Origin: an uncultured Microbacteriaceae bacterium
Lineage (GTDB): Bacteria; Actinomycetota; Actinomycetes; Actinomycetales; Microbacteriaceae
Length of the DNA: 64,000 nucleotides
Reading direction: 5' to 3'
Assembly (NCBI GenBank): GCA_903940225.1
Contig: CAJAKC010000008.1
Location: forward strand, 1 to 64,000
Translations under genes and position numbers: made by a program
Shown here: positions 52,863 to 62,558 of the stretch, one piece after another
Layout of the letters: every line of letters starts with the position of its first letter
Position numbering within the stretch: the stretch's first letter is position 1
The notes under the pieces: generated by a model
What the model was told of the DNA's origin: nothing
The model's database searches: none
What the model saw: only the letters and a program-made list of their open reading frames with translations

Positions 52863-53231
52863 CTAGATTTCGCGGCGGTGCGCGGCAATCCACGCCGCAG
52901 AATCCGTGAGGCTCAGCGCGCTGGTGGCCACACCGAGAATGTAGTCAAACGCATCATTCTCGTTCGAGACAATTTCCCAGCCGTTCAGCTCGAGGAAATA
53001 GTTGAGCCCGAACCACGCCGATCTCTTGTTGCCATCGAAAAACGGGTGATTCTTCGCGAGGGACTCCATCAGGGCGGCGCCCTTCTGGTCGATTGAGGGA
53101 TAAGCGGGCTCACCGAAGAGGCTCGTCTCGGGGCGGGCGAGCGCGGATTGGACGAGGCCGAGGTCTCGAACAACAAATCCTTGTCGCTCGCACTGCTTGA
53201 CGAAAACCTCTAGATCGAGGAACCGGGTCAT
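52863..53231 (-). CDS. Doc/Fic family toxin
   Basis: 122 residues. HPFFDGNKR at 62-70 is the Fic/Doc motif; the NKR ending (not NGR) is typical of Doc kinases. P1 Doc phosphorylates EF-Tu and stops translation. GEPAYPSIDQKGAALMESLAKN before the motif also matches death-on-curing proteins. Overlaps the antitoxin gene by four bases. Stop lies 10 bases from that of purH. Target here not shown. Confidence 0.88.
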   Translation of the reverse strand: MTRFLDLEVFVKQCERQGFVVRDLGLVQSALARPETSLFGEPAYPSIDQKGAALMESLAKNHPFFDGNKRSAWFGLNYFLELNGWEIVSNENDAFDYILGVATSALSLTDSAAWIAAHRREI

Positions 53232-53434
53232 GCGTCGGCGAGGCGGGTGAGCAGGCCGGAGTCCCGCGTTGCGATGCGGTCAAAAATGCGCTCCGCCTCG
53301 AGCATTGCGTCTTCGCGCTCAAATTGGTCGCCCAGGATGTCGATGATGATCTGGTTGCGGGATTTCCCCGACTTCGCGGAGAGTTCAGTGAGACGGGCGT
53401 CAATTGCCTCGGGTAAACGCAGTGTGCTTGCCAT
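53228..53434 (-). CDS. Ribbon-helix-helix antitoxin
   Basis: 68 residues from ATG 53434 (MASTLRLPEAIDARLTELSAKSGKSRNQIIIDILGD...). The strand ASTLRLP followed by two helices is a ribbon-helix-helix (CopG/Arc) DNA-binding fold; the remaining ~30 residues would neutralise the toxin. Far smaller than the overlapping open frame. TACCAT lies six bases before the ATG, inside the first operator repeat. Confidence 0.85.
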   Translation of the reverse strand: MASTLRLPEAIDARLTELSAKSGKSRNQIIIDILGDQFEREDAMLEAERIFDRIATRDSGLLTRLADA

Positions 53435-53442
53435 GAATAAAT

Positions 53443-53481
53443 GGTACCACACTGGTAGCAGTTTGGTACCGTTGCGGTACC
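53443..53481. promoter_or_regulatory. Operator array of four GGTACC-type repeats
   Basis: GGTACC at 53443, GGTAGC at 53454, GGTACC at 53465 and GGTACC at 53476: four sites exactly 11 bases apart, so on one helix face. The antitoxin -10 (TACCAT, 53446 to 53441) overlaps the first. This is the expected layout for cooperative binding by a ribbon-helix-helix repressor. A TAGAAT -10 for icd lies at 53507-53512. Confidence 0.75.
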
Positions 53482-53542
53482 GCAAGTCCTGCGCCGCGGG
53501 CATAAGTAGAATAGGAATCACGCGTGTAACGAAAGGCCCCTC

Positions 53543-54760
53543 GTGGAAAAAATCAAGGTAGACGGAGTTGTTGTCGAGCTCGACGGCGATGAAATGACTC
53601 GCATCATTTGGCAGTTCATCAAGGACCGTCTGATTCACCCCTACCTCGACGTCACTCTCGAGTACTACGACCTCTCCATTCAAAAGCGCGACGAGACGGA
53701 CGACCAGATCACCATCGATTCGGCCAACGCCATCAAGAAACACGGAGTCGGTGTGAAGTGCGCCACCATCACCCCTGACGAAGCACGTGTCACCGAATTC
53801 GGACTCAAAAAGATGTGGAAGAGCCCCAACGGCACCATCCGCAACATCCTCGGTGGTGTCATCTTCCGCGAGCCCATCATCATCTCGAACATCCCGCGAT
53901 TGGTCCCTGGCTGGAACAAGCCGATCATTGTCGGTCGTCACGCCTTCGGCGACCAGTACCGCGCAACCGACTTTACGTTTGACCGCCCCGGCACGCTGAC
54001 GATTTCTTTCCAGCCCGAAGACGGAACACAGGCTCAATCGTTCGAGGTTTTCCAGGCACCCGGTGCCGGCGTTGCGATGGCGATGTACAACCTCGACGAC
54101 TCGATTCGCGACTTTGCCCGCGCGTCGCTCAACTACGGTCTGACCCGAAACTACCCCGTCTACCTGTCGACGAAGAACACCATCCTCAAGGCGTACGACG
54201 GCCGTTTCAAGGACATTTTTCAGGAGACTTTTGACGCAGAGTTTGCCGATAAGTTTGCCGCCGCCGGCATCACCTACGAACACCGCCTGATCGACGACAT
54301 GGTTGCCAGTGCGATGAAGTGGGAGGGCGGATACGTCTGGGCGACGAAGAACTACGACGGAGATGTCCAGTCGGACACCGTCGCACAGGGCTTCGGTTCG
54401 CTCGGTCTCATGACGTCAGTGCTCACTACTCCCGACGGAAAGATCGTCGAGGCGGAAGCCGCGCACGGAACCGTGACGCGCCACTACCGCGACCACCAGG
54501 CCGGCAAGCCAACGTCGACCAACCCGATTGCGTCGATCTATGCGTGGACCCGCGGTTTACAGCACCGCGGAAAGTTGGACGGCAACGCAAAGCTCATCGA
54601 GTTTGCGACCACCCTCGAGGAGGTCGTCGTTGCGTCGGTCGAAGCGGGCCACATGACAAAAGACCTCGCGGTACTCGTCGGACCCAACCAGAAGTGGGAA
54701 ACGACCGAAGAGTTCCTCGCGACAATCGACACGGATCTTCAGAAGCGTCTCGGTCAGTAG
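53543..54760 (+). CDS. icd: Isocitrate dehydrogenase (NADP), homodimeric eukaryote-like type
   Basis: 405 residues ([27 protein letters not shown]...). [12 protein letters not shown] and [16 protein letters not shown] are hallmarks of the homodimeric NADP enzyme also found in mitochondria, not the ~740-residue monomeric form of many actinobacteria. Makes 2-oxoglutarate and NADPH. GTG start after GAAAGG. Confidence 0.94.
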   Translation: MEKIKVDGVVVELDGDEMTRIIWQFIKDRLIHPYLDVTLEYYDLSIQKRDETDDQITIDSANAIKKHGVGVKCATITPDEARVTEFGLKKMWKSPNGTIRNILGGVIFREPIIISNIPRLVPGWNKPIIVGRHAFGDQYRATDFTFDRPGTLTISFQPEDGTQAQSFEVFQAPGAGVAMAMYNLDDSIRDFARASLNYGLTRNYPVYLSTKNTILKAYDGRFKDIFQETFDAEFADKFAAAGITYEHRLIDDMVASAMKWEGGYVWATKNYDGDVQSDTVAQGFGSLGLMTSVLTTPDGKIVEAEAAHGTVTRHYRDHQAGKPTSTNPIASIYAWTRGLQHRGKLDGNAKLIEFATTLEEVVVASVEAGHMTKDLAVLVGPNQKWETTEEFLATIDTDLQKRLGQ

Positions 54761-54772
54761 CAAGTACTTGTC

Positions 54773-56626
54773 GTGACCGCCGTCGCGCTCGTCCGCCGAT
54801 ATCCCGTCGTGGGTTTGGCGCTCCTCGTCGCGGTCGTCGGAGGCCTACTTGAACTAAGCGGGCAGCCAATCGCGACACTGTGGCTCCTGTCGGTCTTAAG
54901 TCTTGCGGTTGCGACGCGCCAAGGTTGGGGAATGGTGCGCGCGTTGCTGCGTGGCCATGTCGGTCTCGATGTCCTTGCCGTGACGGCAATAGTGGCAACG
55001 GTCGTGGTTGGCGAACACTGGGCGAGTCTGGTTATTGTCTTCATGCTCAGCGGTGGCGAAGCGCTGGAGGACTACGCGGCCGGTCGAGCCGAGCGTGAAC
55101 TCAGCGCCATCCTCGAACACGTCCCACAGATAGCGCACCGGTACCGGAAGGACGGAACCACGGAGGACATTCCCGTCGGGCAGGTTGCCGTTGGCGATCG
55201 ATTACTGGTTCGCTCCAGTGAAATCGTTCCCGTCGACTCAACCTTGCTCAGCACAACCGGAACCTTCGATGAGTCTTCCTTGACGGGTGAGAGCCTTCCT
55301 GTTGAAAAGGTCGATGGCGATGTGGTGATGTCGGGATCGCTCAACGGTTTCGAAGCGGTGGACATTGTGGCGCGCTCGCTCGCCGCGGATTCCCAGTATC
55401 AGCGCATTGTGGCGTTGGTGACCGAAGCGAAGGGAAGTAAGGCACCGCTCGTGCGCCTCGCTGATCGGTACGCGGTCCCCTTTACGCTCTTGTCTTACGC
55501 GATTGCGGGAGTTGCGTGGTGGTTAGGCGGTGACCCGCAACGGTTTGCCGAGGTGCTCGTCGTCGCGACGCCGTGCCCGCTGCTGATTGGAGCGCCCGTC
55601 GCGTTTATGGCCGGGATGTCCAGCGCAGCGAAGTCGGGAATCGTCATCAAGAACGCGGGAACTCTCGAACGACTTGCGCGGGCGAAGACGGTGGCTTTTG
55701 ATAAAACGGGTACCTTGACACACGGAATGCCGCGCGTGGTGGCAGTGAATCCCGTCGACATGCAGCCCGATGAACTGCTGGTTCTCGTCGGATCGGCCGA
55801 ACAGTATTCGTCGCACGTGCTCGCCGGGGCATTGCGCGATGCGGTCGCCGAACGCGAGTTGCCGCTCAAAGAGGCAACGGACGCTCAGCAGGTTGCCACG
55901 CATGGCGTTCAAGCGGTCATCGATGGACACACAGTTTTTGTGGGTAAGCCCCGCTACGTTGAGGAAAATTCTTCCGGGGCACCAGCGCTCGCGCTCGCCG
56001 CCGGTGAAGCGGCCGTGTATGTCTCGAGCGACGGTCGGTTCATTGGTTCGGTAACACTGCGGGATGAGATTCGACCCGACGCACCGGCAACACTTCGGGC
56101 ACTGGGCAACCTTCGTGTCGAACACGTCATGATGCTGACGGGGGACATCGCGCCCGTCGCCGCGCACGTCGCGGCAGAACTGGGCATTACCGATGTCCGA
56201 GCAGAATGTCTTCCCGAGGACAAGGTCACGGCGGTACGCGACGCAGAATCCCGGCCCATCATCATGGTGGGCGACGGCGTCAATGATGCTCCCGTCCTCG
56301 CCGTGTCCGATGTTGGCATAGCCATGGGCGCGAAAGGTTCGACGTCCGCGGCGGAAAGCGCCGACATTGTCATCCTGCTCGACGACATTTCTCGCGTTGC
56401 ACGCGCAGTCTCCATCGGCCAACGCACCGTTCGTATTGCTCTGGAATCCATTTGGTGGGGAATTGGTTTTTCCGTCGCACTGATGAGTTTGGCCGCGGCC
56501 GGTTTCCTGCCCGCCATCGCCGGCGCCGCGCTGCAAGAGGTCGTCGACCTCATCGCAATTCTCGGCGCATTGCGCGCGCTTCGCGCAGGTCAGGCGCGAC
56601 TCGAAGGCATAGCCAGTGGGCGATAG
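54773..56626 (+). CDS. Heavy-metal-type P-type ATPase with unusual signature
   Basis: 617 residues, no N-terminal metal-binding domain. TGES at 171-174, phosphorylated Asp310 in DKTGTLT, GDGVNDAP from 500. The membrane metal site, CPC or SPC in most P1B pumps, reads TPC (266-268, ATPCPLLIGAP), and the nucleotide-domain HP pair reads HV (348-349, SSHVLA). Four helices precede and two follow the actuator, two are C-terminal. Metal unknown; it may be a distinct actinobacterial subclass. Confidence 0.88.
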   Translation: MTAVALVRRYPVVGLALLVAVVGGLLELSGQPIATLWLLSVLSLAVATRQGWGMVRALLRGHVGLDVLAVTAIVATVVVGEHWASLVIVFMLSGGEALEDYAAGRAERELSAILEHVPQIAHRYRKDGTTEDIPVGQVAVGDRLLVRSSEIVPVDSTLLSTTGTFDESSLTGESLPVEKVDGDVVMSGSLNGFEAVDIVARSLAADSQYQRIVALVTEAKGSKAPLVRLADRYAVPFTLLSYAIAGVAWWLGGDPQRFAEVLVVATPCPLLIGAPVAFMAGMSSAAKSGIVIKNAGTLERLARAKTVAFDKTGTLTHGMPRVVAVNPVDMQPDELLVLVGSAEQYSSHVLAGALRDAVAERELPLKEATDAQQVATHGVQAVIDGHTVFVGKPRYVEENSSGAPALALAAGEAAVYVSSDGRFIGSVTLRDEIRPDAPATLRALGNLRVEHVMMLTGDIAPVAAHVAAELGITDVRAECLPEDKVTAVRDAESRPIIMVGDGVNDAPVLAVSDVGIAMGAKGSTSAAESADIVILLDDISRVARAVSIGQRTVRIALESIWWGIGFSVALMSLAAAGFLPAIAGAALQEVVDLIAILGALRALRAGQARLEGIASGR

Positions 56627-56636
56627 TGTCGAAACC

Positions 56637-57839
56637 GTGAGCTCTGAGACCCCCACCGCCGAAAAGTTCCCTTGGGCAGCAATGGCTGCGATCGGGTTCA
56701 CGGTCTTTGCAACCGTCACGTCGGAGTTCCTGCCGACGGGGATGCTGCCGTCGATGTCCGCTGACCTCAACGTCAGCACCTCGCAAATCGGGTTTCTTGT
56801 GTCGGTGTGGGCCGCAACCGTTGTCCTGACGGCGATTCCCCTGTCACTGACGACTCGGCGATTCAGCCGGAAGTCACTGCTCATTACGTCGGTGATCCTG
56901 TTCACCGCATCGAACGTCATGGCGGCGACGGCGTCGACCTACGACATTTTGTTCATCTCTCGGATCATCGGGGGATTCGGAAACGGAATGTTTTGGATGA
57001 TCGCGACGGGCTATGTGACGACGATGTTGCCCGCCAAATGGCGTTCGCGTGGATTCCTGTTCATTTCCGCTGGCGCCAATCTCGCCTTCATCGCCGGATT
57101 GCCGCTCGGGTCGGCTCTCGCCGCGATCTCCGACTGGCGTTCCGGCTTCCTCATCATGACGGCGTTGACCATCGGGGCCAGCGCGAGTCTGTACTTCCTG
57201 CTGACCCCCGTTCCCAACCCGCACGCCGAGCACGCGGACGGAAAGCATTCGGTGCTGCGCGACCGCTCGTTCCCCATGGTGCTGCTCGGAGTCTCCGGTG
57301 TGTTCTTGGTCGTCGGCGGCGGAAATATTTTCTACCCGTACATTGCACCGTTCCTCATCGAGGTTGCACATTTCACGCCGCTCAGCGTCGCCGTTCCGCT
57401 CGCGGCTTACGGAGTCGGCGGAACGATTGGAATTGTCGTGGCGGAACGGCTGGGGCGTCGCCCGGCAAATCTGTCCCGCAACATTTCCCTATCCATCCTT
57501 TACATGGCCGCGATGATGGTTGTGCTCAACCTCGTTGCGCCGTCACCCATCGCCGCCACTATTGCCGTCGCGCTGTGGAGCCTTGGGTTTGCCGTGACCG
57601 AACCGCTGTTCGGGCAGTACATCATGGAGCTCTCCAGCCCACGGTTGCGCGACTTTGCGGGGGCAATGCGCACCACCGCCTGGAACATCGGAATCGGTGG
57701 CGGGTCGTTCCTCGGCGGAATCCTGCTCGTGCCCTTAGGCATCGCTGCCCTTCCCTACCTTGGCGCGGGGGTCCTCGTGTTGGGCGCGACGGTTGCACTC
57801 GTCGCGAGGCGCAGGGAACGAGCGCTCCGAGCAAACTAG
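56637..57839 (+). CDS. MFS transporter (AraJ/Cmx-like drug or sugar exporter)
   Basis: About 400 residues, twelve predicted helices. VTSEFLPTGMLPSMSADLNVSTSQIGFLVSVWA is typical of the DHA1-type AraJ/Cmx exporters. GTG 56637 is preferred: TAGTGT seven bases upstream overlaps the ATPase stop, implying a leaderless mRNA; GTG 56616 would overlap the ATPase. Substrate unknown. Confidence 0.82.
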   Translation: MSSETPTAEKFPWAAMAAIGFTVFATVTSEFLPTGMLPSMSADLNVSTSQIGFLVSVWAATVVLTAIPLSLTTRRFSRKSLLITSVILFTASNVMAATASTYDILFISRIIGGFGNGMFWMIATGYVTTMLPAKWRSRGFLFISAGANLAFIAGLPLGSALAAISDWRSGFLIMTALTIGASASLYFLLTPVPNPHAEHADGKHSVLRDRSFPMVLLGVSGVFLVVGGGNIFYPYIAPFLIEVAHFTPLSVAVPLAAYGVGGTIGIVVAERLGRRPANLSRNISLSILYMAAMMVVLNLVAPSPIAATIAVALWSLGFAVTEPLFGQYIMELSSPRLRDFAGAMRTTAWNIGIGGGSFLGGILLVPLGIAALPYLGAGVLVLGATVALVARRRERALRAN

Positions 57840-57842
57840 AAT
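57837..57842 (+). promoter_or_regulatory. -10 box for glyA
   Basis: TAGAAT at 57837-57842, overlapping the MFS stop, followed by the palindrome GTGTACAC (57843-57850) at the likely start of transcription. Leader of ~27 nt with CGAGGAGA ribosome site. Confidence 0.5.
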
Positions 57843-57875
57843 GTGTACACCAACGCCCGTTTTCCGAGGAGAACC

Positions 57876-59159
57876 GTGACCGATCGCCAACACTTCAGCA
57901 TCAACGCCCCCCTGTCGGAGGTTGACCCCGAAATCGCGGAGGTGTTGAACCTCGAGTTGGGCCGCCAGCGCGATTATCTCGAGATGATTGCGTCCGAGAA
58001 CTTCGTTCCCCGCGCGATTTTGCAGGCGCAAGGATCCGTTCTTACCAATAAGTACGCCGAGGGCTACCCCGGTAAGCGCTACTACGGTGGTTGCGAGTTC
58101 GTCGACGTGGCCGAGGCGCTCGCGATTGACCGCGCGAAGTCGCTCTTCGGAGCCGCCTACGCCAACGTTCAGCCCCACTCGGGCGCGACCGCGAATGCCG
58201 CCGTTCTGCACGCGATTGCCACCAAGGATGACACCATCCTTGGTCTTGAACTCGCTCACGGCGGGCACCTCACGCACGGCATGAAGCTCAACTTCTCGGG
58301 TCGTTTGTACAACGCGGTCTCGTACGGTGTTGACCCCGAAACGTTCCTCATCGACATGAATGTCGTTCGCGACAAGGCCATCGAGCACAAGCCTCAGGTC
58401 ATCATCGCGGGCTGGAGCGCGTACACGCGGCACCTCGATTTCGCGGCGTTCCGCGCCATCGCCGACGAAGTCGGAGCCAAGCTGTGGGTCGACATGGCTC
58501 ACTTCGCGGGATTGGTTGCGGCCGGCCTGCACCCGAGCCCCGTTCCGTTCGCCGATGTCGTTTCGACGACCGTGCACAAGACTCTGGGCGGTCCTCGTGC
58601 CGGTTTGATTTTGTCGCGCGACGAGGAACTCGGCAAAAAGTTGAACTCGGCCGTCTTCCCCGGCCAGCAGGGCGGACCGCTGATGCACGTCATCGCCGCG
58701 AAAGCGACGGCGTTCAAGTTTGCTGCGTCCGACGAGTTCAAAGACCGCCAGGAGCGCACCATCCGCGGTGCCCGAATCCTTGCCGAGCGACTCACCGCCG
58801 ACGACGCGAAGGCCGCTCGATTGGACGTGCTCACCGGCGGAACCGATGTGCACCTCGTCCTCGTTGACCTTCGTAGTGCAGAGATTAACGGACAGGAATC
58901 AGAGGACCTTTTGCACCAGGCCGGAATCACGGTCAACCGGAACTCGGTACCGTTTGACCCGCGTCCGCCGATGGTCACGTCGGGACTGCGCATCGGCACC
59001 GCCGCACTCGCAACGCGCGGCTTTGATGATGCCGAATTCGTTGAGGTAGCCGACATTATTGCCAACGCGCTCATGCCAAACCCCGACATCGCCGCACAGC
59101 GTGCTCGTGTTGCAACCCTGACCGAGGCATTCCCGCTGTACCCCGGTCTCGTTCAGTAA
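57876..59159 (+). CDS. glyA: Serine hydroxymethyltransferase
   Basis: 427 residues from GTG 57876, which follows GAGGAGAACC; the GTG at 57843 has no ribosome site. PLP lysine in [13 protein letters not shown], and MIASENFVP near the N-terminus. Makes glycine and 5,10-methylene-THF, used by FolD encoded next. Confidence 0.97.
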   Translation: MTDRQHFSINAPLSEVDPEIAEVLNLELGRQRDYLEMIASENFVPRAILQAQGSVLTNKYAEGYPGKRYYGGCEFVDVAEALAIDRAKSLFGAAYANVQPHSGATANAAVLHAIATKDDTILGLELAHGGHLTHGMKLNFSGRLYNAVSYGVDPETFLIDMNVVRDKAIEHKPQVIIAGWSAYTRHLDFAAFRAIADEVGAKLWVDMAHFAGLVAAGLHPSPVPFADVVSTTVHKTLGGPRAGLILSRDEELGKKLNSAVFPGQQGGPLMHVIAAKATAFKFAASDEFKDRQERTIRGARILAERLTADDAKAARLDVLTGGTDVHLVLVDLRSAEINGQESEDLLHQAGITVNRNSVPFDPRPPMVTSGLRIGTAALATRGFDDAEFVEVADIIANALMPNPDIAAQRARVATLTEAFPLYPGLVQ

Positions 59160-59166
59160 GGCGCCC

Positions 59167-60039
59167 ATGACGGCTCGGATCCTTGACGGCACGGCAACCG
59201 CTGCGGCCATCAAGGCCGAACTCACCGTGCGCGTTATCGCACTCGCACAACGCGGAATTGTGCCGGGACTGGCGACGCTGCTTGTCGGCACCGACCCCGG
59301 TTCAGAGTGGTACGTGGGCGGCAAGCACAAAGACTGTGCCGAGGTGGGAATCGCGTCGATCCGGCGCGACCTGCCCGAGAAATCAACGCAAGCCGAGGTC
59401 GAGGCCGTCATCGACGAACTCAATGCGAACCCCGAGGTCACGGGATATATCGTCCAGTTGCCGCTGCCGGCTCACCTCGACACCGATGCGCTGCTAGAAC
59501 GGATCGATCCGGTCAAGGACGCCGACGGTTTGCACCCCATGAACCTTGGCCGATTGGTCAATCGCGCGGCGGGGCCGATTCACACACCGCTGCCGTGCAC
59601 TCCGCGCGGGGTCATCGAGCTCGTTGAGCGCAATGGGATCAGCTGGGATGGGCTCAACGTTGTCGTCATCGGACGGGGGATTACCGTCGGTCGGCCCATT
59701 GGCGCGTTGCTGACGCGCAAAGACGTCAATGCGACCGTTACGCTGACGCACACGGGAACCCGCAACCTGGCCGAGCATCTGCAGCGCGCTGACGTCATCG
59801 TTGCCGCCGCCGGGTCACCCTCCATCGTCACAGCGGCAAACGTCAAGCTCGGCGCAATCGTTCTCGATGTCGGTGTCTCGCGCGTCACCAACCCTGACGG
59901 AACAACCCGCATCGCGGGCGACGTCGATGACGACGTGCGCGAGGTTGCTGCGTGGGTCTCGCCCAACCCCGGTGGGGTCGGCCCGATGACTCGGGCACTG
60001 TTGCTGAAAAACGTCGTCGAGATGGCCGAACGCGCTTAG
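59167..60039 (+). CDS. folD: Methylene-THF dehydrogenase/cyclohydrolase
   Basis: 290 residues. [14 protein letters not shown] with the catalytic Lys, [10 protein letters not shown], and the NADP-binding [14 protein letters not shown]. Converts methylene-THF to 10-formyl-THF, the donor for PurN and PurH in this window. Follows glyA by seven bases, forming a one-carbon pair. Confidence 0.96.
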   Translation: MTARILDGTATAAAIKAELTVRVIALAQRGIVPGLATLLVGTDPGSEWYVGGKHKDCAEVGIASIRRDLPEKSTQAEVEAVIDELNANPEVTGYIVQLPLPAHLDTDALLERIDPVKDADGLHPMNLGRLVNRAAGPIHTPLPCTPRGVIELVERNGISWDGLNVVVIGRGITVGRPIGALLTRKDVNATVTLTHTGTRNLAEHLQRADVIVAAAGSPSIVTAANVKLGAIVLDVGVSRVTNPDGTTRIAGDVDDDVREVAAWVSPNPGGVGPMTRALLLKNVVEMAERA

Positions 60040-60080
60040 GGGTTGGCCACTCAGCAGTGCTCAGTAGCGCCTCTATTCGG

Positions 60081-60086
60081 TACGCT
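60081..60086 (+). promoter_or_regulatory. Leaderless -10 box for tdk
   Basis: TACGCT, six bases (CGACTC), then ATG at 60093. No ribosome site. Confidence 0.55.
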
Positions 60087-60092
60087 CGACTC

Positions 60093-60758
60093 ATGGCGAA
60101 GTTGTATTTCCGATACGGTGCGATGAACAGCGGCAAGAGCACGGCGTTGCTTCAGGCCGCCTACAACTATGCCGAGCGGGGTCAGCAGGTCCTCATCGCC
60201 AAACCTCGCGTTGACACGAAAGGCAAGGCGTCGATTGTCTCGCGCCTCGGGGTCGAGCGCGAAGTCAATTTCATCATCGGGCCGAACGATGACGTTCGAA
60301 CGATGTTTGACGCCTACCGGGCAAACACGAAGGCAACGACGGGTCAAGACGTTGCATGCCTACTCCTTGATGAGGCACAATTCCTGTCGGTCGACCAGGT
60401 CGACGATCTTTTGCGAATCGCAATTCTCGACGATATCCCGGTGCTGGCTTTCGGCATCCGAACGGATTTTCAGACCATTGCGTTTCCCGGTTCGCGCAGA
60501 CTTCTTGAGGTCGCCCACGCACTCGAGGAACTGAAAACAATTTGTCGTTGCGGACGCAAGGCAATGTTCAATGGTCGCAAAATCGATGGCGAGTTCATTT
60601 TCGACGGCGCTCAGGTCGCAATCGACGGCGTTGACGTCACCTACGAGTCGCTGTGCGGGACGTGCTATCTGCGCGAATCCAAGGGGATGCTGGCCTACGG
60701 GTTCAATGCACCCAGTTCTTTTGTGCCGACGCAGGGGCCGGACGCCGACTTCACCTAG
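60093..60758 (+). CDS. tdk: Thymidine kinase (type II)
   Basis: 221 residues. P-loop GAMNSGKS at 9-16, DEAQF Walker B, and zinc cysteines ICRCG and CGTC. Salvage phosphorylation of thymidine. The upstream in-frame region overlaps folD and is not part of it. Its TAG shares bases (CTAG) with the stop of the reverse ABC gene. Confidence 0.95.
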   Translation: MAKLYFRYGAMNSGKSTALLQAAYNYAERGQQVLIAKPRVDTKGKASIVSRLGVEREVNFIIGPNDDVRTMFDAYRANTKATTGQDVACLLLDEAQFLSVDQVDDLLRIAILDDIPVLAFGIRTDFQTIAFPGSRRLLEVAHALEELKTICRCGRKAMFNGRKIDGEFIFDGAQVAIDGVDVTYESLCGTCYLRESKGMLAYGFNAPSSFVPTQGPDADFT

Positions 60759-62539
60759 TCGCTGGTCAGCAACTGGGTGTCGGCAAGTTCGCGATAGAGC
60801 GGAACGCTCGCGACCAGTTTCGCGTGTGTTCCCGTGCCCAGCACGTGGCCTTTATCCAGCACGATGATTTGGTCGGCGTCGATGACGGTTGACAGTCGGT
60901 GCGCGATGACGATGAGGGTGCGATTGACCGATGCGCGGTCGATGGCGTCCTTCATCAATTGTTCGTTAAGCCCATCGAGGCTTGACGTTGATTCATCGAG
61001 CAAGAGGATTGCGGGGGCCATGAGGAGTGCTCGGGCGATGGCGAGGCGCTGACGTTCGCCACCAGAGAGCATCACCCCGCCCTCGCCGACCTGTGCCGAG
61101 AGTCCTTTCCCCGACCGGCTGACGATGTTGGAGAGATTGACTTCGGCGAGAACGGCGAGGCACTGTTCGTCGGTCGCGTCGGGGGAGCCGAGCGTGAGGT
61201 TGTCGCGAACCGTTCCCGCGAGAACGGGGGCATCCTGCTCGACGTATCCGATTGAGCCGCGAAGCTCGGTTCGGTCAAGCGCGTGGATGTTGTGACCGCC
61301 GACGGTGATGGTCCCCACCGTCGAATCGTAAAAACGCTCGATGAGGGAAAAGATGGTGGATTTTCCGGAACCGCTGGGCCCGACCAGAGCGACGCGTTTG
61401 CCGGTGGGTACCGAGAACGAGACGTCATGAAGGATCGGAGTTTCCGGGTTATAGGAGAAGGACACACCGTTAAACTCGACCGCGACTTTTCCGAGCCCGC
61501 CCGCGAGCGTCTCGGTGGGCTTGTCGTTGTCCGTTTCTGACGGCAGGTCGATGATTTCGCGGATTCGCCCGAGTGCGCCGAGCGCCTGTGCGACGGACGT
61601 GAATGCTCCAATGGCCGACCCGAGGGGGAGGATCATGAGGAACAGGAACAGGATGAAGGACACCAGTTGAGCGACAGTAATGGCGCCGCTTGCAACGCGG
61701 AAACCGCCGACGCCGAGCACGACGAGGAATGACACCTGCATCGCAATGGACGAGATGGGCACGACAAACGCGGAGATGCGGGCGACTTGCAGGCCGGCGG
61801 TCCACGCTTCACGGGCGTCTTGGTCGACAACGTCGATTTCACGGGCGACGGCGTTCGCCGCACGAACCGTGCGAACGGCCGAAATGGAGCGCTCGACCGA
61901 CGCCGTGAGGGCACCGACGCGGTCTTGCGCGAGGCGCGAATACTTGCGAATGCGACGCGAGAGAACAATCACGACGAGCATTGAGAAGACAACGACGCTT
62001 GACGTCAGTCCGAACAGAATCGCGTCGATGAACAACATGGCGATGATCGAACCGGCGAAGGTGACCGAACCACCGACTGCTTCGACGAGGCCCTGGGTGA
62101 GAACCGCCCTCAACATTGTCGAATCGGCGCCGACGCGAGACACGAGGTCTCCCGTTCGGCGGGCATCGAACTCGCTGATGGGGAGGTTGAGCAGTCGGGA
62201 CACGAGGTGACGACGTGACGAGAGAACAACGGATTCGCCTGTGCGCTGCAACAGGTAGTGCCGCACACTCGTGAGTAGAGCGCCGCCAATCACGAGAGCG
62301 ATGAGGGCGGGGACGAGCCAACCGAGGTCGGATCCGTCCTGAACAGACGTGATCACTTGCGACACAATGAGCGGCTGGGCGAGAGACGCGCCGGCGCCGA
62401 GAAGACTCAAGCCGATGACGCTGAAGAGGATTCCCTTGTGCTCAAGAAGGTAGGGGAGCAACTGGCGGAAAGTGGCCTTCGGACCTTCGGGAACTGCACC
62501 GTCGGGCCGACGACCGCCACCAAAACGGGGAGAAGACAT
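60755..62539 (-). CDS. ABC transporter, fused membrane and ATPase domains (MsbA/MDR type)
   Basis: 594 residues. N-terminal six-helix exporter domain (residues ~30-310), then ATPase with GPSGSGKST, LSGGERQRLAIARALL and LLLDESTSSLD. A half-transporter acting as a homodimer, exporting lipid or drug-like compounds; substrate unknown. ATG 62539 is chosen because TATCCT lies six bases upstream; the longer frame crosses that promoter. Confidence 0.88.
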   Translation of the reverse strand: MSSPRFGGGRRPDGAVPEGPKATFRQLLPYLLEHKGILFSVIGLSLLGAGASLAQPLIVSQVITSVQDGSDLGWLVPALIALVIGGALLTSVRHYLLQRTGESVVLSSRRHLVSRLLNLPISEFDARRTGDLVSRVGADSTMLRAVLTQGLVEAVGGSVTFAGSIIAMLFIDAILFGLTSSVVVFSMLVVIVLSRRIRKYSRLAQDRVGALTASVERSISAVRTVRAANAVAREIDVVDQDAREAWTAGLQVARISAFVVPISSIAMQVSFLVVLGVGGFRVASGAITVAQLVSFILFLFLMILPLGSAIGAFTSVAQALGALGRIREIIDLPSETDNDKPTETLAGGLGKVAVEFNGVSFSYNPETPILHDVSFSVPTGKRVALVGPSGSGKSTIFSLIERFYDSTVGTITVGGHNIHALDRTELRGSIGYVEQDAPVLAGTVRDNLTLGSPDATDEQCLAVLAEVNLSNIVSRSGKGLSAQVGEGGVMLSGGERQRLAIARALLMAPAILLLDESTSSLDGLNEQLMKDAIDRASVNRTLIVIAHRLSTVIDADQIIVLDKGHVLGTGTHAKLVASVPLYRELADTQLLTSD

Positions 62540-62544
62540 AGGTC

Positions 62545-62551
62545 TAGGATA
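62545..62551. promoter_or_regulatory. Shared divergent -10 region
   Basis: Forward strand TAGGAT (62545-62550) is 8 bases before the GTG at 62559. Reverse strand TATCCT (62551 to 62546) is six bases before the ATG at 62539. The two hexamers overlap by five base pairs, so one opened bubble could serve both genes. Confidence 0.55.
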
Positions 62552-62558
62552 GTTGTTT

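Noticed and set aside
53443-53481. GGTACC repeats as replication iterons or a CRISPR remnant
   Set aside because: Only four 11-bp units with no spacers, no rep or cas gene, and placement on an antitoxin promoter explains them better.
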